Assembly: GCF_013307245.1 (NCBI RefSeq)
Contig: NZ_CP028941.1
Coordinates: 1,116,001 to 1,180,000, forward strand
Length of the DNA stretch: 64,000 bases
Source of the DNA: Polynucleobacter antarcticus
Lineage (GTDB): Bacteria; Pseudomonadota; Gammaproteobacteria; Burkholderiales; Burkholderiaceae
Direction of reading: 5' to 3'
Shown: positions 45,440 through 53,397 of the stretch, in pieces
How positions within the stretch are numbered: the stretch's first letter is position 1
Layout of the letters: the number at the start of each line of letters is the position of its first letter
Notes under the pieces: generated by a model
What the model was told of the DNA's origin: nothing
Database searches by the model: none
What the model saw: the letters and a program-made list of their open reading frames with translations, nothing else
Translations under genes and position numbers: made by a program

Positions 45440-47740
45440 TTATTCAACTCTTCTTGCCCGCATTACCCCATACCTAGTGGCATCCCAGGCATGATCCTCG
45501 GCATCGGTATCTACGTCTTCTGGGTTTAATGAATCTGGAGGTAATTGGGGAATGGTTCTTAGCCAATGTTTGCAGGTCGAGAAGATTTTGAGTCTTTCTT
45601 CAGCTAAGAGGCGAATGATTTCTTGTGCTCCATTGACTCTGCTTCTTGGTGCGTTGTAGGCTTCAGTCCATTTGACCCCCTTGTCTCTAAAGATTTGACC
45701 TATTGATCGCTCTGCTCCTATTTTGGAAAAGATCGATGGGTCGGCTAAGTTCATGCGGTACTCATAGCCAAGGCGTTGATCGTGGACTTCGATCTTCTTG
45801 ATCTTCTCCGCTACTACGGTGGCATCTTCTCTTGTCCCGGTGTTTTCTTTATCGCCATATCCGTAGAGTTCTCTCCAGAGGTAATAGACTCCATCGTTAG
45901 ATAAGGCAAACCAGTAAACGGCATAAGGCCTTGCATATCCCCAATCCATCGAGCGCCAGATCTTCCAGCTTGGCGGTATGGCAAAGGGTTCCACAACGTG
46001 TTTAGAGGGCTGCCACACGCCTTCCAAGAAACTTCCCACGTGGATATCCCAATCTCCTTCTAGCCAAGCTCTGCGCCTGTTTGGATCACTCAGTGACTCT
46101 AAGTTAATGAGGTAGTCTGGATCATTCTTGAGTAGATGAACGTTCTCATAAATCGTTGAATGAATACGTACTCTTGCTAACGTGCCCTCTTGCTTAATGA
46201 TCTTTCCAGCGGGCACTACGCCTATCTGAAATCTTTCCTTTACAGATGCATGACCTACTCCAAATGGATTGCAAGTAGCCCTGACCATTTTAGGGATTTT
46301 GGGTTGTGTGGAACGGCATGTTGAAAGCATCGTCTCGTAAAATGAGAGGTTACGCCAGTTAGTGAGCTCTTCAAATCCTAACCAGCAATTTTTATTAATT
46401 AAGCCTGTTTTAGTAATGTAGTGATTGCTTGTTTCAACCTCAATATCCATTGTTAAAGCGGAACCACATGATTCATATACAACCCACCCGTCAGTCAGTG
46501 CCCGTGTTGTTTTCTGAGTTTGCCCACTGTAGGGATGAGGGTAGGTTACTGCGCCATCACAGTGGTTATGTCTATGAACGTTGCCCGAAACATCCGCAAG
46601 CAGATTTACATGGACGGGTTCTCCAGCATCGCCGTGAGATGGAGCGTTATTTAGGTCGATTCTTAACAGCGCATGAAGTTGTTCATCACTTAAATGGTAA
46701 GAAGGATGACAATCGTATTGAAAATCTCGAATTGCTGGGCTCATCCCGGGAGCATATGCAGGCTCACTCAAAACGGCGCAATCAGGAAGTGATCGAGCAA
46801 GTTCGGCAGGCTGCAAAAAATCCCAAAGCCACTCTTCTTTCACTCGGCATAAGCCCTGTTCTTGCTCGCGCAATTTGTCGCGATAATGCAATTGAATGGA
46901 TTCCTGCAAGTGAAACGCACCTTGCGCCAGATGATGTAAGGCAGGCATTGATTGGTCGAAAAACAGCGGATGCTGCAAAGTTGCTGGGGGTATCTGTGGG
47001 AACTTTATATCGTAATTTTCCTGACCTTTTAAGTAAGCGTAAGCCACCTGGTTTTTTGGATGGTCACAAAAAGACGATTTGTATCCTTGCCATGACCCTG
47101 AGCACCAATCAGATTGCAAAGTATTTTGAGACAACTCGGACGACCATGAACAAGGCTTTTGAGCGCTGGTCAAAAGCCGGTGATCTACCGATTGAACTTG
47201 CGTCCCGATTAAACGCAGATGGTCGTCGTAAACAGAAACTTTAACGCACTCTTTAAGCTGTGGTTTGAATACGCGTGTTACGGGACGAACCCCATCTAAG
47301 GTGACGACTTTATCCCCAACACGGAGCCTATCAATTGGGACTAGTCCTTCAGGTGTCAATACTTGAGTATCTAATGCTACGCAATATTCGTGTCCGTGGT
47401 AATTCCAGTAGTCATCCTCGTTGGCTCCATACCGAAAGTACAACATTTCTCCGGTTGGCCACTTCCATACGTAATCAGATTCATTGAACTTAGCGCCAGG
47501 GAAGATTTGATAGAACCACCGTTTACTCTTAGCTACGACGTCAGCTAATTGTGGATAGGTCAGGCGAAAGAGTACGCCTCGCCAATGATCTCCAAAACCT
47601 CTTCCTACATGCTGGGCGTAACTCATGAGTAAGGTATCGGTCTTGCCCCCGCCTCTTGTACCTTCCAGCAATACCTCATAGACCGGGCATGTCAGAAACA
47701 AAGTCTGACTCCCCGGCAATGGTGTCCAGATGGCTTTCAT
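45440..47740 (-). CDS. Terminase large subunit interrupted by an intein
   Basis: The 766-residue precursor contains a packaging ATPase/nuclease split by an intein. The N-extein (1-119) has Walker A GTRGGGKT at residues 27-34. The C-extein (452-766) has the Walker B segment CWLGFEELTNW at the junction, the nuclease motif MDWGYARPYAVYW, LADPSIFSKIG, and DHAWDATRYGVMRARR near the end. Splicing would give 434 residues with GHEY joined to CWLGFEE, exactly through the ATPase active site. The intein is residues 120-451. A complete HNH gene lies on the other strand opposite the intein. Confidence 0.9.
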   Translation of the reverse strand: MKAIWTPLPGSQTLFLTCPVYEVLLEGTRGGGKTDTLLMSYAQHVGRGFGDHWRGVLFRLTYPQLADVVAKSKRWFYQIFPGAKFNESDYVWKWPTGEMLYFRYGANEDDYWNYHGHEYCVALDTQVLTPEGLVPIDRLRVGDKVVTLDGVRPVTRVFKPQLKECVKVSVYDDHLRLIGTQVQSVDHRLLTSAQKPCSWSSELSQNTLQSDWCSGSWQGYKSSFCDHPKNQVAYAYLKGQENYDIKFPQIPPATLQHPLFFDQSMPALHHLAQGAFHLQESIQLHYRDKLREQEQGLCRVKEEWLWDFLQPAELARSLPDCAVLSEPAYAPGMSPAIRDFQYDCHPSYHLSDEQLHALLRIDLNNAPSHGDAGEPVHVNLLADVSGNVHRHNHCDGAVTYPHPYSGQTQKTTRALTDGWVVYESCGSALTMDIEVETSNHYITKTGLINKNCWLGFEELTNWRNLSFYETMLSTCRSTQPKIPKMVRATCNPFGVGHASVKERFQIGVVPAGKIIKQEGTLARVRIHSTIYENVHLLKNDPDYLINLESLSDPNRRRAWLEGDWDIHVGSFLEGVWQPSKHVVEPFAIPPSWKIWRSMDWGYARPYAVYWFALSNDGVYYLWRELYGYGDKENTGTREDATVVAEKIKKIEVHDQRLGYEYRMNLADPSIFSKIGAERSIGQIFRDKGVKWTEAYNAPRSRVNGAQEIIRLLAEERLKIFSTCKHWLRTIPQLPPDSLNPEDVDTDAEDHAWDATRYGVMRARRVE
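46388..47383 (-). mobile_element. Intein in terminase, with antisense HNH gene inside
   Basis: The 332-residue intein starts at Cys120 (block A CVALDTQVLTPEGLV...VGDKVVTLDG) and has a block B-like QSVDHRLLT. Block F is TMDIEVETSNHYI, and it ends in TGLINKN followed by Cys at +1. The penultimate residue is Lys instead of the usual His. No LAGLIDADG or other nuclease appears in the sense frame; the sense middle (about 240 residues) is unrecognisable. It lies just before Walker B, a conserved site of the kind inteins favour. Confidence 0.88.
46468..47244 (+). CDS. HNH homing endonuclease, antisense within the intein
   Basis: From the ATG at 46468 the product is 258 residues; a TTG at 46429 would add 13. 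The HNH_3-type core is GRVLQHRREMERYLGRFLTAHEVVHHLNG with the His pair, DDNRIENLELL and REHMQAH. Two C-terminal HTH-like parts follow (ADAAKLLGVSVGTLYRNF and LSTNQIAKYFETTRTTM), typical of DNA-recognition modules in homing nucleases. The gene lies wholly within the intein on the opposite strand. With the ATG start it avoids intein blocks F/G but overlaps block B. No clear ribosome-binding site is seen. Confidence 0.88.
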   Translation: MIHIQPTRQSVPVLFSEFAHCRDEGRLLRHHSGYVYERCPKHPQADLHGRVLQHRREMERYLGRFLTAHEVVHHLNGKKDDNRIENLELLGSSREHMQAHSKRRNQEVIEQVRQAAKNPKATLLSLGISPVLARAICRDNAIEWIPASETHLAPDDVRQALIGRKTADAAKLLGVSVGTLYRNFPDLLSKRKPPGFLDGHKKTICILAMTLSTNQIAKYFETTRTTMNKAFERWSKAGDLPIELASRLNADGRRKQKL

Positions 47741-47756
47741 CTACTTTTAATGGGAA

Positions 47757-48176
47757 TCAGGGCTTTGTTTGGGCTGCTTGCTCCCATTCATCCACACTCA
47801 TAGCACTAGGCACTACCAATACTCCGCTTTGTAGAGGCGCACCATCTTTGCCAGTATGTTCAATGGCAGATAGACGGGGGTGCATATAAGGCGCTGCATG
47901 CTTGGCGATATTGGCAGCCATGTTCAAAAGCTTAATTCGGTTCTCTGCCATCACTGCTGCATCTTGATGGTCTTGATTAGTCGCCTCATCCAATATCTCC
48001 TGCATCGTCCTGATCATGACTTCTAAGGGGGTAATACCTTGATTGACTGCTATCTCGGCTATCTCTCGGGTTCGCTTAGTCAGACTTCCCTCTTTACGCC
48101 CTGCTCCTTGCCTTGCCCCTCCCTTGGTTTTTGTCGTTGTGGTTTTCTTTGATTTTGTTTGATTATTTTCAATCAT
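47757..48176 (-). CDS. Terminase small subunit-like protein
   Basis: The 139-residue product has GGARQGAGRKEGSLTKRTREIAE, GITPLEVMIRTMQEILDEA and AAPYMHPRLSAIEH. This pattern occurs in phage proteins directly upstream of large terminases and is usually annotated as small terminase. It ends 16 bases before the large terminase start, which suits. The Thr/Lys-rich N-terminus is low complexity. Confidence 0.7.
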   Translation of the reverse strand: MIENNQTKSKKTTTTKTKGGARQGAGRKEGSLTKRTREIAEIAVNQGITPLEVMIRTMQEILDEATNQDHQDAAVMAENRIKLLNMAANIAKHAAPYMHPRLSAIEHTGKDGAPLQSGVLVVPSAMSVDEWEQAAQTKP

Positions 48177-48187
48177 GGGGTATTGGC

Positions 48188-48469
48188 TTAAGTTGTAGTT
48201 GCTGTTGTTGCTGCTGTTGTTGCTGCTACTGATGGCTTTTGAATGATGGTCAAAAGATAAGGTTGTAGTGCTACTGAATCTCCCATCGGATCATCAAATT
48301 CAATAATGATTCTTTGAAAGAGATCAAAGCGGCTTTGGGCTCCTCGATGCTTTACAACTGTTCCGATTCGCCCACTAGGTGTTTTAACAATCGATCCGAT
48401 GGGAAAGTCTTCCATATCAGGTCGATTCACCACTCCAGCCATAGGTTGAATGAGGTGATTAGGCTGCAT
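48188..48469 (-). CDS. Small phage protein of unknown function
   Basis: The start is taken as ATG at 48469, because AAGGAGG stands seven bases before it; the frame is open further upstream. The product is 93 residues with SH3-like beta character (FPIGSIVKTPSGRIGTVVKH) and a Thr/Ala repeat tail (AATTAATTATTT). It overlaps the DUF1376 gene by eleven bases. The tail is encoded by GTTGTTGCT-type microsatellite DNA (48193-48230). Confidence 0.6.
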   Translation of the reverse strand: MQPNHLIQPMAGVVNRPDMEDFPIGSIVKTPSGRIGTVVKHRGAQSRFDLFQRIIIEFDDPMGDSVALQPYLLTIIQKPSVAATTAATTATTT

Positions 48470-49352
48470 CACTTGCCTCCTTGCGCTTTCGAAGCTCGGT
48501 AAAAATTCTGGCTTTAAAAGCTTCATAGCTTTCTGAGCCTTGGGCTTTCATATCCAGCTCGCGCCCTTTGGTGTCTATTCCTTCATTGGTTTTCCACCAG
48601 CCGTCCTCCTCTAGATTTCCAGCCTGGGCTTTCTTACGCGCCCCTTTGAGAATGGCCAGTACGTAGCCCGCATTGATGGGGGTGTTGTTTGAGGCCTTCA
48701 TTCGGGTTTCTTTGGCTATGGTGATGGCTTCCACAACTTCTGCTTCTGTAGCGCCCAGATTGACCATATCGTTAATCCGCTGATCATCGACAGTAATGGT
48801 TTTGCCTTCTTTGCTTATGAGGACTGCAAAGCTTTTATATTTTTCCTGTGGGGTCGGTAGTCCTTGGGTAATTTTTTCCTTTTCGCCTCCTTTGTTTTGT
48901 TTGCCTGGGGTATGGAGATTGGTGACTGGTGTTTGGTGACTGGTGACTGGTGAGCATTGCGTTGGCATTGCGGACGCAATGCGTTCGCATCTGTTTTCAG
49001 GGGTAATTTGTACTTGTGGCTCATCTAACTGCATTGCTTGCCAGCGGCCTTCTGCGCTTCGCCTAGCTTTAATCTGCTTATCTTTAAAGCGGGCTATTTC
49101 ATGATCACAGCGATCTTGTCTCCAGCCATCATCGGTAAGGATAAAAAATTCATTGAGAACGGAAATCACTGCATTTTTTTCTTCTTTTGACCTGGCATTG
49201 ATCAGGCGCTGTACTAGCTTGATATCTGCCGGTATCGGCTTTTCTGTAGCGTAGTACTTCCTAATCAAACGGCTATAAGTTGCATCTTCAACAAAGGTGA
49301 GATGGGATGTTGCTTGTGAGTAGTCCCCAATGTGATGCTCGTAGTAATTCAT
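48459..49352 (-). CDS. DUF1376 (YdaU-like) replication-associated protein
   Basis: The 297-residue protein starts with NYYEHHIGDYSQATSHLTFVEDATYSRLI, the DUF1376 winged-HTH signature found in phage replication modules. The C-terminal part (APINAGYVLAILKGARKKA-like; actual NNTPINAGYVLAILKGARK) resembles helicase-loader ends. The central linker is polar, encoded by tandem TTGGTGACTGG repeats near 48917-48952. It is the first gene of the leftward operon. Confidence 0.78.
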   Translation of the reverse strand: MNYYEHHIGDYSQATSHLTFVEDATYSRLIRKYYATEKPIPADIKLVQRLINARSKEEKNAVISVLNEFFILTDDGWRQDRCDHEIARFKDKQIKARRSAEGRWQAMQLDEPQVQITPENRCERIASAMPTQCSPVTSHQTPVTNLHTPGKQNKGGEKEKITQGLPTPQEKYKSFAVLISKEGKTITVDDQRINDMVNLGATEAEVVEAITIAKETRMKASNNTPINAGYVLAILKGARKKAQAGNLEEDGWWKTNEGIDTKGRELDMKAQGSESYEAFKARIFTELRKRKEASDAA

Positions 49353-49778
49353 GTATGACGGTCTCCGTATTGATCTCTGGCTGCGTAATATTTTTCGCAG
49401 GACATGAATCTATCAATTGAAAAGCGTATCGTCAATCCAGTTTATTTTGGATTTTTCTTAAACTTATTTTTCTACAAATTTACTGTCAGTGATTTTTTAA
49501 ATATTTGACAGAATATATTTTTACATTTGAAGTGTTAATGACTCCACATGTATCCATTGCTTCTTAAGGCCTATCAGATATGACTGAGCGCCCTGTAGTC
49601 ATTTATTGACGCCTGTCGTGTTACTTCTGTGAATAAATATTTTTTTGTAGTCAAAAAATAGTTTGTCATCTTAAAGTGGGTATTGATATTTGATTGACCA
49701 CTGAAATTTCATTGACTACATTGCACCTTAGTAACACCCTAAATGATGCATAACAAAATGTAAAAGGAGATATTTTTG
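49353..49778. promoter_or_regulatory. Divergent control region of the element
   Basis: No gene is seen in these 426 bases between the leftward DUF1376 operon and the rightward AlpA cluster. TGTAGTCA occurs at 49594-49601 and 49646-49653, with its inverse TGACTACA at 49713-49720. CTGTCA and TGACAG at about 49481-49510 form an inverted pair. These may be binding sites for AlpA or another regulator. A replication origin is possible but untested. Confidence 0.45.
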
Positions 49779-49907
49779 ATGGTCGCAATTCGGTTATATA
49801 GCTTGTATCGCTCTTATGGATACACAAAAATGAGTTCAGCCAAGATGGCATTGAATGTGTATCGAAAGAATTTGAAGCGCGCCCGTCAAGGGGGTCATCA
49901 TGAGTAA
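49779..49907 (+). CDS. 42-residue basic protein coupled to alpA
   Basis: The ATG at 49779 follows AAAGGAGATATTTTTG, a good ribosome-binding site. The protein is basic (VAIRLYSLYRSYGYTKMSSA... YRKNLKRARQGGHHE) and has no known motif. Its stop lies after the AlpA start, overlapping by eight bases, which supports translation and coupling. Confidence 0.6.
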   Translation: MVAIRLYSLYRSYGYTKMSSAKMALNVYRKNLKRARQGGHHE

Positions 49908-50109
49908 TACGAATCAACAATCTTCACCCATAACCTTAATGAGGATTCCTCAGATTTTGAAGGTCATGCCGATTTCCAAATCGAAATTTTGGCTGATGGT
50001 GCAAAAGGGAGAGTTTCCAAAGCCCATCAAGATAGGTAGGTCGTCGTTTTGGACTATTGATCAGGTTCAGGGATTTATTAGGGAGAGGAGTGGACAATCC
50101 TGTAATTGA
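49900..50109 (+). CDS. AlpA-family transcriptional regulator
   Basis: The 69-residue protein is an AlpA/HTH_17 regulator: LMRIPQILKVMPISKSKFWLMVQKGEFPKPIKIGRSSFWTIDQVQGFI. Family members control excision and integrase genes of P4-like and satellite elements. It is coupled to the 42-residue gene before it. It belongs to the only rightward module other than the integrase. Confidence 0.88.
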   Translation: MSNTNQQSSPITLMRIPQILKVMPISKSKFWLMVQKGEFPKPIKIGRSSFWTIDQVQGFIRERSGQSCN

Positions 50110-50168
50110 GAAGTGGGTATCTCCTGAGGTTAAGATTAAAGTCCTACGGAAAACTTCAGGAGATCTTT

Positions 50169-50480
50169 ATGCAATTAGCTGCGCCAGTAAAATCTTTTCG
50201 AGTCAATTTATTTAATGATAATCAGACTCTAGGCTCTAGTCCTTGGGTATCCCTAGGTGAATATGATGAGCTTGGTCAAGCTATTGATGTTTGCAAAAAA
50301 GTAATTGATGACTCTGTTCATGATCTACCCAATAAAGGACTTAAGGGTGATGAGCTAGTGACACAATTTCTGCAATTTGGGAATGTGCCATGCATTATTG
50401 GTGCAGAAAATTTAAAAGTCTTCCATATCTATGATTACCTAGAAAGTCTATGCACTGGCTCAAATGGCTCCTATTCTTAG
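50169..50480 (+). CDS. Protein of unknown function
   Basis: The start is ATG at 50169, behind AGGAG; the frame is open from 50106 without a good start. The product is 103 residues (QLAAPVKSFRVNLFNDNQTL at the start). It is polar with no membrane segment. It may belong to the element's AlpA operon or be the last gene before the defence island. Confidence 0.5.
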   Translation: MQLAAPVKSFRVNLFNDNQTLGSSPWVSLGEYDELGQAIDVCKKVIDDSVHDLPNKGLKGDELVTQFLQFGNVPCIIGAENLKVFHIYDYLESLCTGSNGSYS

Positions 50481-50488
50481 GATCTTGT

Positions 50489-51118
50489 TTAAGCTTCATC
50501 TACTCCAGTATCGTATGAGTCCGTCCTTAAAAAACGCCTAAATCTCAGGACTCGGCTTGCGGTAACTTTAGAATACTGAGCATGTAATTCGGGATGGTCT
50601 CTTTCAAAAAGGCTTGAATCAAAGCGCGCTGATTGCTGAATCTTCCAGGTAGCAAGACCAGATACTCCCGCGCTTGTGCCAATTCTTTGCATTAAGTGCT
50701 TACGTAAAAGCTCTTGCTCAACTTGCAAGTCTGCTATCTGTGACTCTAGGCTGCTCAACTCATTTACTAATTGCCAATCTCTTTCGTCTGGCATTCGTAT
50801 GTCGGCTAATTCCTCCGCCTTTAGAAAATCATCGATCTTGATCTGATCCATTTCCTTTAAAACTTGATGGGCTTTATTGAGGTAAACGATTGCCACATCG
50901 GATTCCACCTTAAAAAATTCTCCTTGCTCCCTATGGGATGCGAAGTGCTTGTGGAGCATATTTTCTAATTTAGAGGCAAATTCAGTCTCCTCCTTGTGGA
51001 CTACTGAAAGCCTAGGATTGGCAGTTAACAAACTGGCCATTCTTTCAGGAAAATTGGTAGCCCGTCCAATTTTGATCAAACTCACCTCAGGATCCAGCAA
51101 TATATATACGGTAGCCAT
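50489..51118 (-). CDS. GIY-YIG (T5orf172-type) nuclease-domain protein
   Basis: The 209-residue protein starts VYILLDPEVSLIKIGRATNFPERMASL, a T5orf172-like GIY-YIG domain, with LENMLHKHFASHREQGEFFKV carrying the conserved His and Glu. The C-terminal half is a helical/coiled region with RASRVLRFRRFLRTD-like basic end. Similar domains occur in phage and plasmid proteins. The role is unknown; nuclease activity is inferred. Confidence 0.72.
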   Translation of the reverse strand: MATVYILLDPEVSLIKIGRATNFPERMASLLTANPRLSVVHKEETEFASKLENMLHKHFASHREQGEFFKVESDVAIVYLNKAHQVLKEMDQIKIDDFLKAEELADIRMPDERDWQLVNELSSLESQIADLQVEQELLRKHLMQRIGTSAGVSGLATWKIQQSARFDSSLFERDHPELHAQYSKVTASRVLRFRRFLRTDSYDTGVDEA

Positions 51119-51176
51119 AATTGATTACTTATCTCCAGAAGTTATTATTTATAGTGGAACTCATAAATTCTTTTTA

Positions 51177-52529
51177 CTAGCTTTGTGAATCCGTATTACG
51201 CCCCTGCGCTACTTTCTTGCGAAGATGGGCAGGCTCTAGCGCCTCCATTGACATACAAAATAACATTGAGTCGTTCAAGCTTGCTGAGCGGTTCTTCAGT
51301 TTGCTAGAGGAATACATCAACTCTTTTTCCATAGCTTCGTGATCCCGCAATTCCAATAGCTTACGAAGATACTTCACGGTTTCAGTAAGCCAAGGGTTAT
51401 CTTTTCCCTTAGTCTCTAACTCCTCAATTAAACCTTCTACCGCTTCCCAATTACGCACCTTGACATGTGCGCGTGCCTCTCGCTGAATATCAGCAGACTC
51501 TATTTCATTAAAGCGACGAGCCACAAGTTCATTCTCAGTTGCCATACGATATTCAGCTAAGCCTACCACTGGCAACTGAGGAAGCGTTACAGAAAACTCA
51601 TATTCGCGCCCTGTCTGATCAATGGTACAAATAATGCACCGCAAGACTGTACCGCTCTCTTGTAAGCGAATGACCTCATGCATAGATAAGGAAATGCCCA
51701 TCCAGACTTCTGACTGAACTGCAATAGAGGGTAGGCACCAATAGTCACGTGCATCTTTTACATAATCATTACGTACTTTGATTTGTCCTAAACGAGGTAA
51801 GAGCGGTGTCTCAAGCTTGACGCGAACGTCTTGCCATACTAAGGTAGTTAATGAGCTCAGTTCAGCATCAAACGATTCTGCTAAATCATCTGAGCGCTCT
51901 CCGTACCAAGAATTACCCTGCCCCGCATTAGCTATAGCTGTCATCAGCTCCTCATTAAAGCCAAGTCCAATTCCTACGGTACTTGTACTAACCCCAGCAG
52001 AGGCAAGCTCACGCACTTGCTCGCAAATTGAATCAACATGAGTTAGACCATGATTAGCTTGGCCATCAGATAGCAAAATGACTCTACTCATAACCCCACG
52101 ACCAGTACCTGGGGCTAGAGTTTCTGCACCTTTTAGCCAGCCTTGATGTAATGCTGTTGTACCTCTAGGCTCCACTGACTCTAGGCGAGTTGGTAGGAAT
52201 GTTTTAGCCATACGTACCGCCATCATCTCGAGTAAGACTTCAACACGCTCGTCATAGATCACTACTGAAATGCGATCTTCATCCGACAATCGATCCAATA
52301 GGTTCAGTGCGCAGCGCTTTGCCTCTGCCAATTTTCCGCAATTCATTGAACCAGAGCGATCAATCACGAGAGAGATTGCTAAGGAGGCACGCTCTTGCGC
52401 ATTACCCTGTGCCATCTCTTGGGCAGGGGCTCGTAAGCGCAAAAGCATATCAAGGCTTTGTCCTAAGTTGTTAGCAACGACTTCTTTGCGGGTATCTAAC
52501 AGTACCTCTAATTGCTTTCCGTTAATCAT
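51177..52529 (-). CDS. von Willebrand A-domain protein (MIDAS intact)
   Basis: This 450-residue protein is cytosolic (no signal peptide). The vWA domain has the full MIDAS: DRSGSMNCGKL, RGTTALHQGW and LSDGQANHGLTH. The C-terminal part is helical, ending with an SLNDSMLFCMSMEALEPAHL-like tail. It overlaps the MerR-like gene by eight bases and is coupled to it. Partner function unknown; MIDAS proteins usually hold protein partners via magnesium, sometimes with MoxR ATPases, but no ATPase is here. Confidence 0.82.
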   Translation of the reverse strand: MINGKQLEVLLDTRKEVVANNLGQSLDMLLRLRAPAQEMAQGNAQERASLAISLVIDRSGSMNCGKLAEAKRCALNLLDRLSDEDRISVVIYDERVEVLLEMMAVRMAKTFLPTRLESVEPRGTTALHQGWLKGAETLAPGTGRGVMSRVILLSDGQANHGLTHVDSICEQVRELASAGVSTSTVGIGLGFNEELMTAIANAGQGNSWYGERSDDLAESFDAELSSLTTLVWQDVRVKLETPLLPRLGQIKVRNDYVKDARDYWCLPSIAVQSEVWMGISLSMHEVIRLQESGTVLRCIICTIDQTGREYEFSVTLPQLPVVGLAEYRMATENELVARRFNEIESADIQREARAHVKVRNWEAVEGLIEELETKGKDNPWLTETVKYLRKLLELRDHEAMEKELMYSSSKLKNRSASLNDSMLFCMSMEALEPAHLRKKVAQGRNTDSQS

Positions 52530-53355
52530 GTTCTTTTCCTTTGTTTTGGGCTGTCATCGCTATCAATTGATTTAATTTGTCTTGTAGTTCAAAAAATTGC
52601 TCTCGCCGTTCATGGCGCTCTCTTTCCATCAGGTCTTGCCACTGTGCTTGTTGGTCTCGAACTATTAGCTCTAATCGTTTAAAGTTTTCTCTCAATACCG
52701 CTCGCTCTTTTTCAGAAGTCACCATGCTCCGCTCCAACATCTCTTGCATCCCGTTCTTGATAGATTCAGATAAGTTGATGAGTTGATCATTTAATTGGTT
52801 TAAGTGATCCGTATTGGGGGGCTCGATACTGCCCTGTACACGGCTGGCAAAAGCATTTAAATCTGCGCTAAGTACATCTACGAGGCCATCTTTCATAGCG
52901 TTGCTGGTGCGTATTGAGGGGGTTGGGATGCTCCACGGGATTTGGGGTAAGGATGCTTCCTTCTTTGTATGAGCTCTCTCTATAGGTTCATTCCGAAAGG
53001 AAGCCACTAAAAGTTCTGCCATATTGGGTTTGGTCTTGTTCATGACCAGAGCCTCTAGCTGTGCTTCATTGAGTGAGGCTAGATAAGGGGCCACCTTTTG
53101 CATAGGAAAACCGGCATCGACTAAAAAGCGGCCTCCTAATAACTGTAAAAGATGCAAATAGCCGTATTGGGCATCGCGCCCTATTCTTTTGGGTTTTTCT
53201 ACTAATCCTTCAGCAACGTAGTACCGGACTAGGCGTTCATTGATCTTGTCTAGGTCTCCTGGCATTTGCAGGTTTTGTGCACACTGACTTGCAAGCAAGG
53301 CCATTTCCACGGCATTGCCGCTAAACCCTTGATATTGATTAATAAAGAATCCCAT
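52522..53355 (-). CDS. MerR-like DNA-binding protein with coiled-coil tail
   Basis: The 277-residue protein has a MerR-like winged helix near the N-terminus (INERLVRYYVAEGLVEKPKRIGRDAQYGYLHLLQLLGGRFLVDAGF) and a long coiled-coil C-terminal half (RDQQAQWQDLMERERHERREQFFELQDKLNQL). It precedes and overlaps the vWA gene. Palindromic sites 43-91 bases upstream suggest autoregulation. Likely a regulator or scaffold for the vWA protein. Confidence 0.75.
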   Translation of the reverse strand: MGFFINQYQGFSGNAVEMALLASQCAQNLQMPGDLDKINERLVRYYVAEGLVEKPKRIGRDAQYGYLHLLQLLGGRFLVDAGFPMQKVAPYLASLNEAQLEALVMNKTKPNMAELLVASFRNEPIERAHTKKEASLPQIPWSIPTPSIRTSNAMKDGLVDVLSADLNAFASRVQGSIEPPNTDHLNQLNDQLINLSESIKNGMQEMLERSMVTSEKERAVLRENFKRLELIVRDQQAQWQDLMERERHERREQFFELQDKLNQLIAMTAQNKGKEHD

Positions 53356-53397
53356 TCAACCATCTCCTAAAAGCAATACTTAACCTAAAACATCATT

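Larger units (their letters stand above)
30701..50480. mobile_element. Tail-less prophage or satellite-like element
   Basis: From integrase to the AlpA cluster the genes form a phage-type block: integrase (+), then on the minus strand endolysin, holin, capsid, scaffold, portal, terminase and a DUF1376 protein, with AlpA on the plus strand at the right. Two candidate defence pairs and an envelope module are inserted between structural genes. No tail, connector, tape-measure, tail-fibre or head-protease gene is recognisable. The left limit is the candidate attachment region; the right limit is uncertain, and the element may extend into or through the defence island. Confidence 0.6.

Noticed and set aside
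46429..46467. TTG start for the antisense HNH gene
   Set aside because: It would overlap intein blocks F/G and adds 13 residues without recognisable homology; ATG at 46468 is preferred, although the TTG cannot be excluded.
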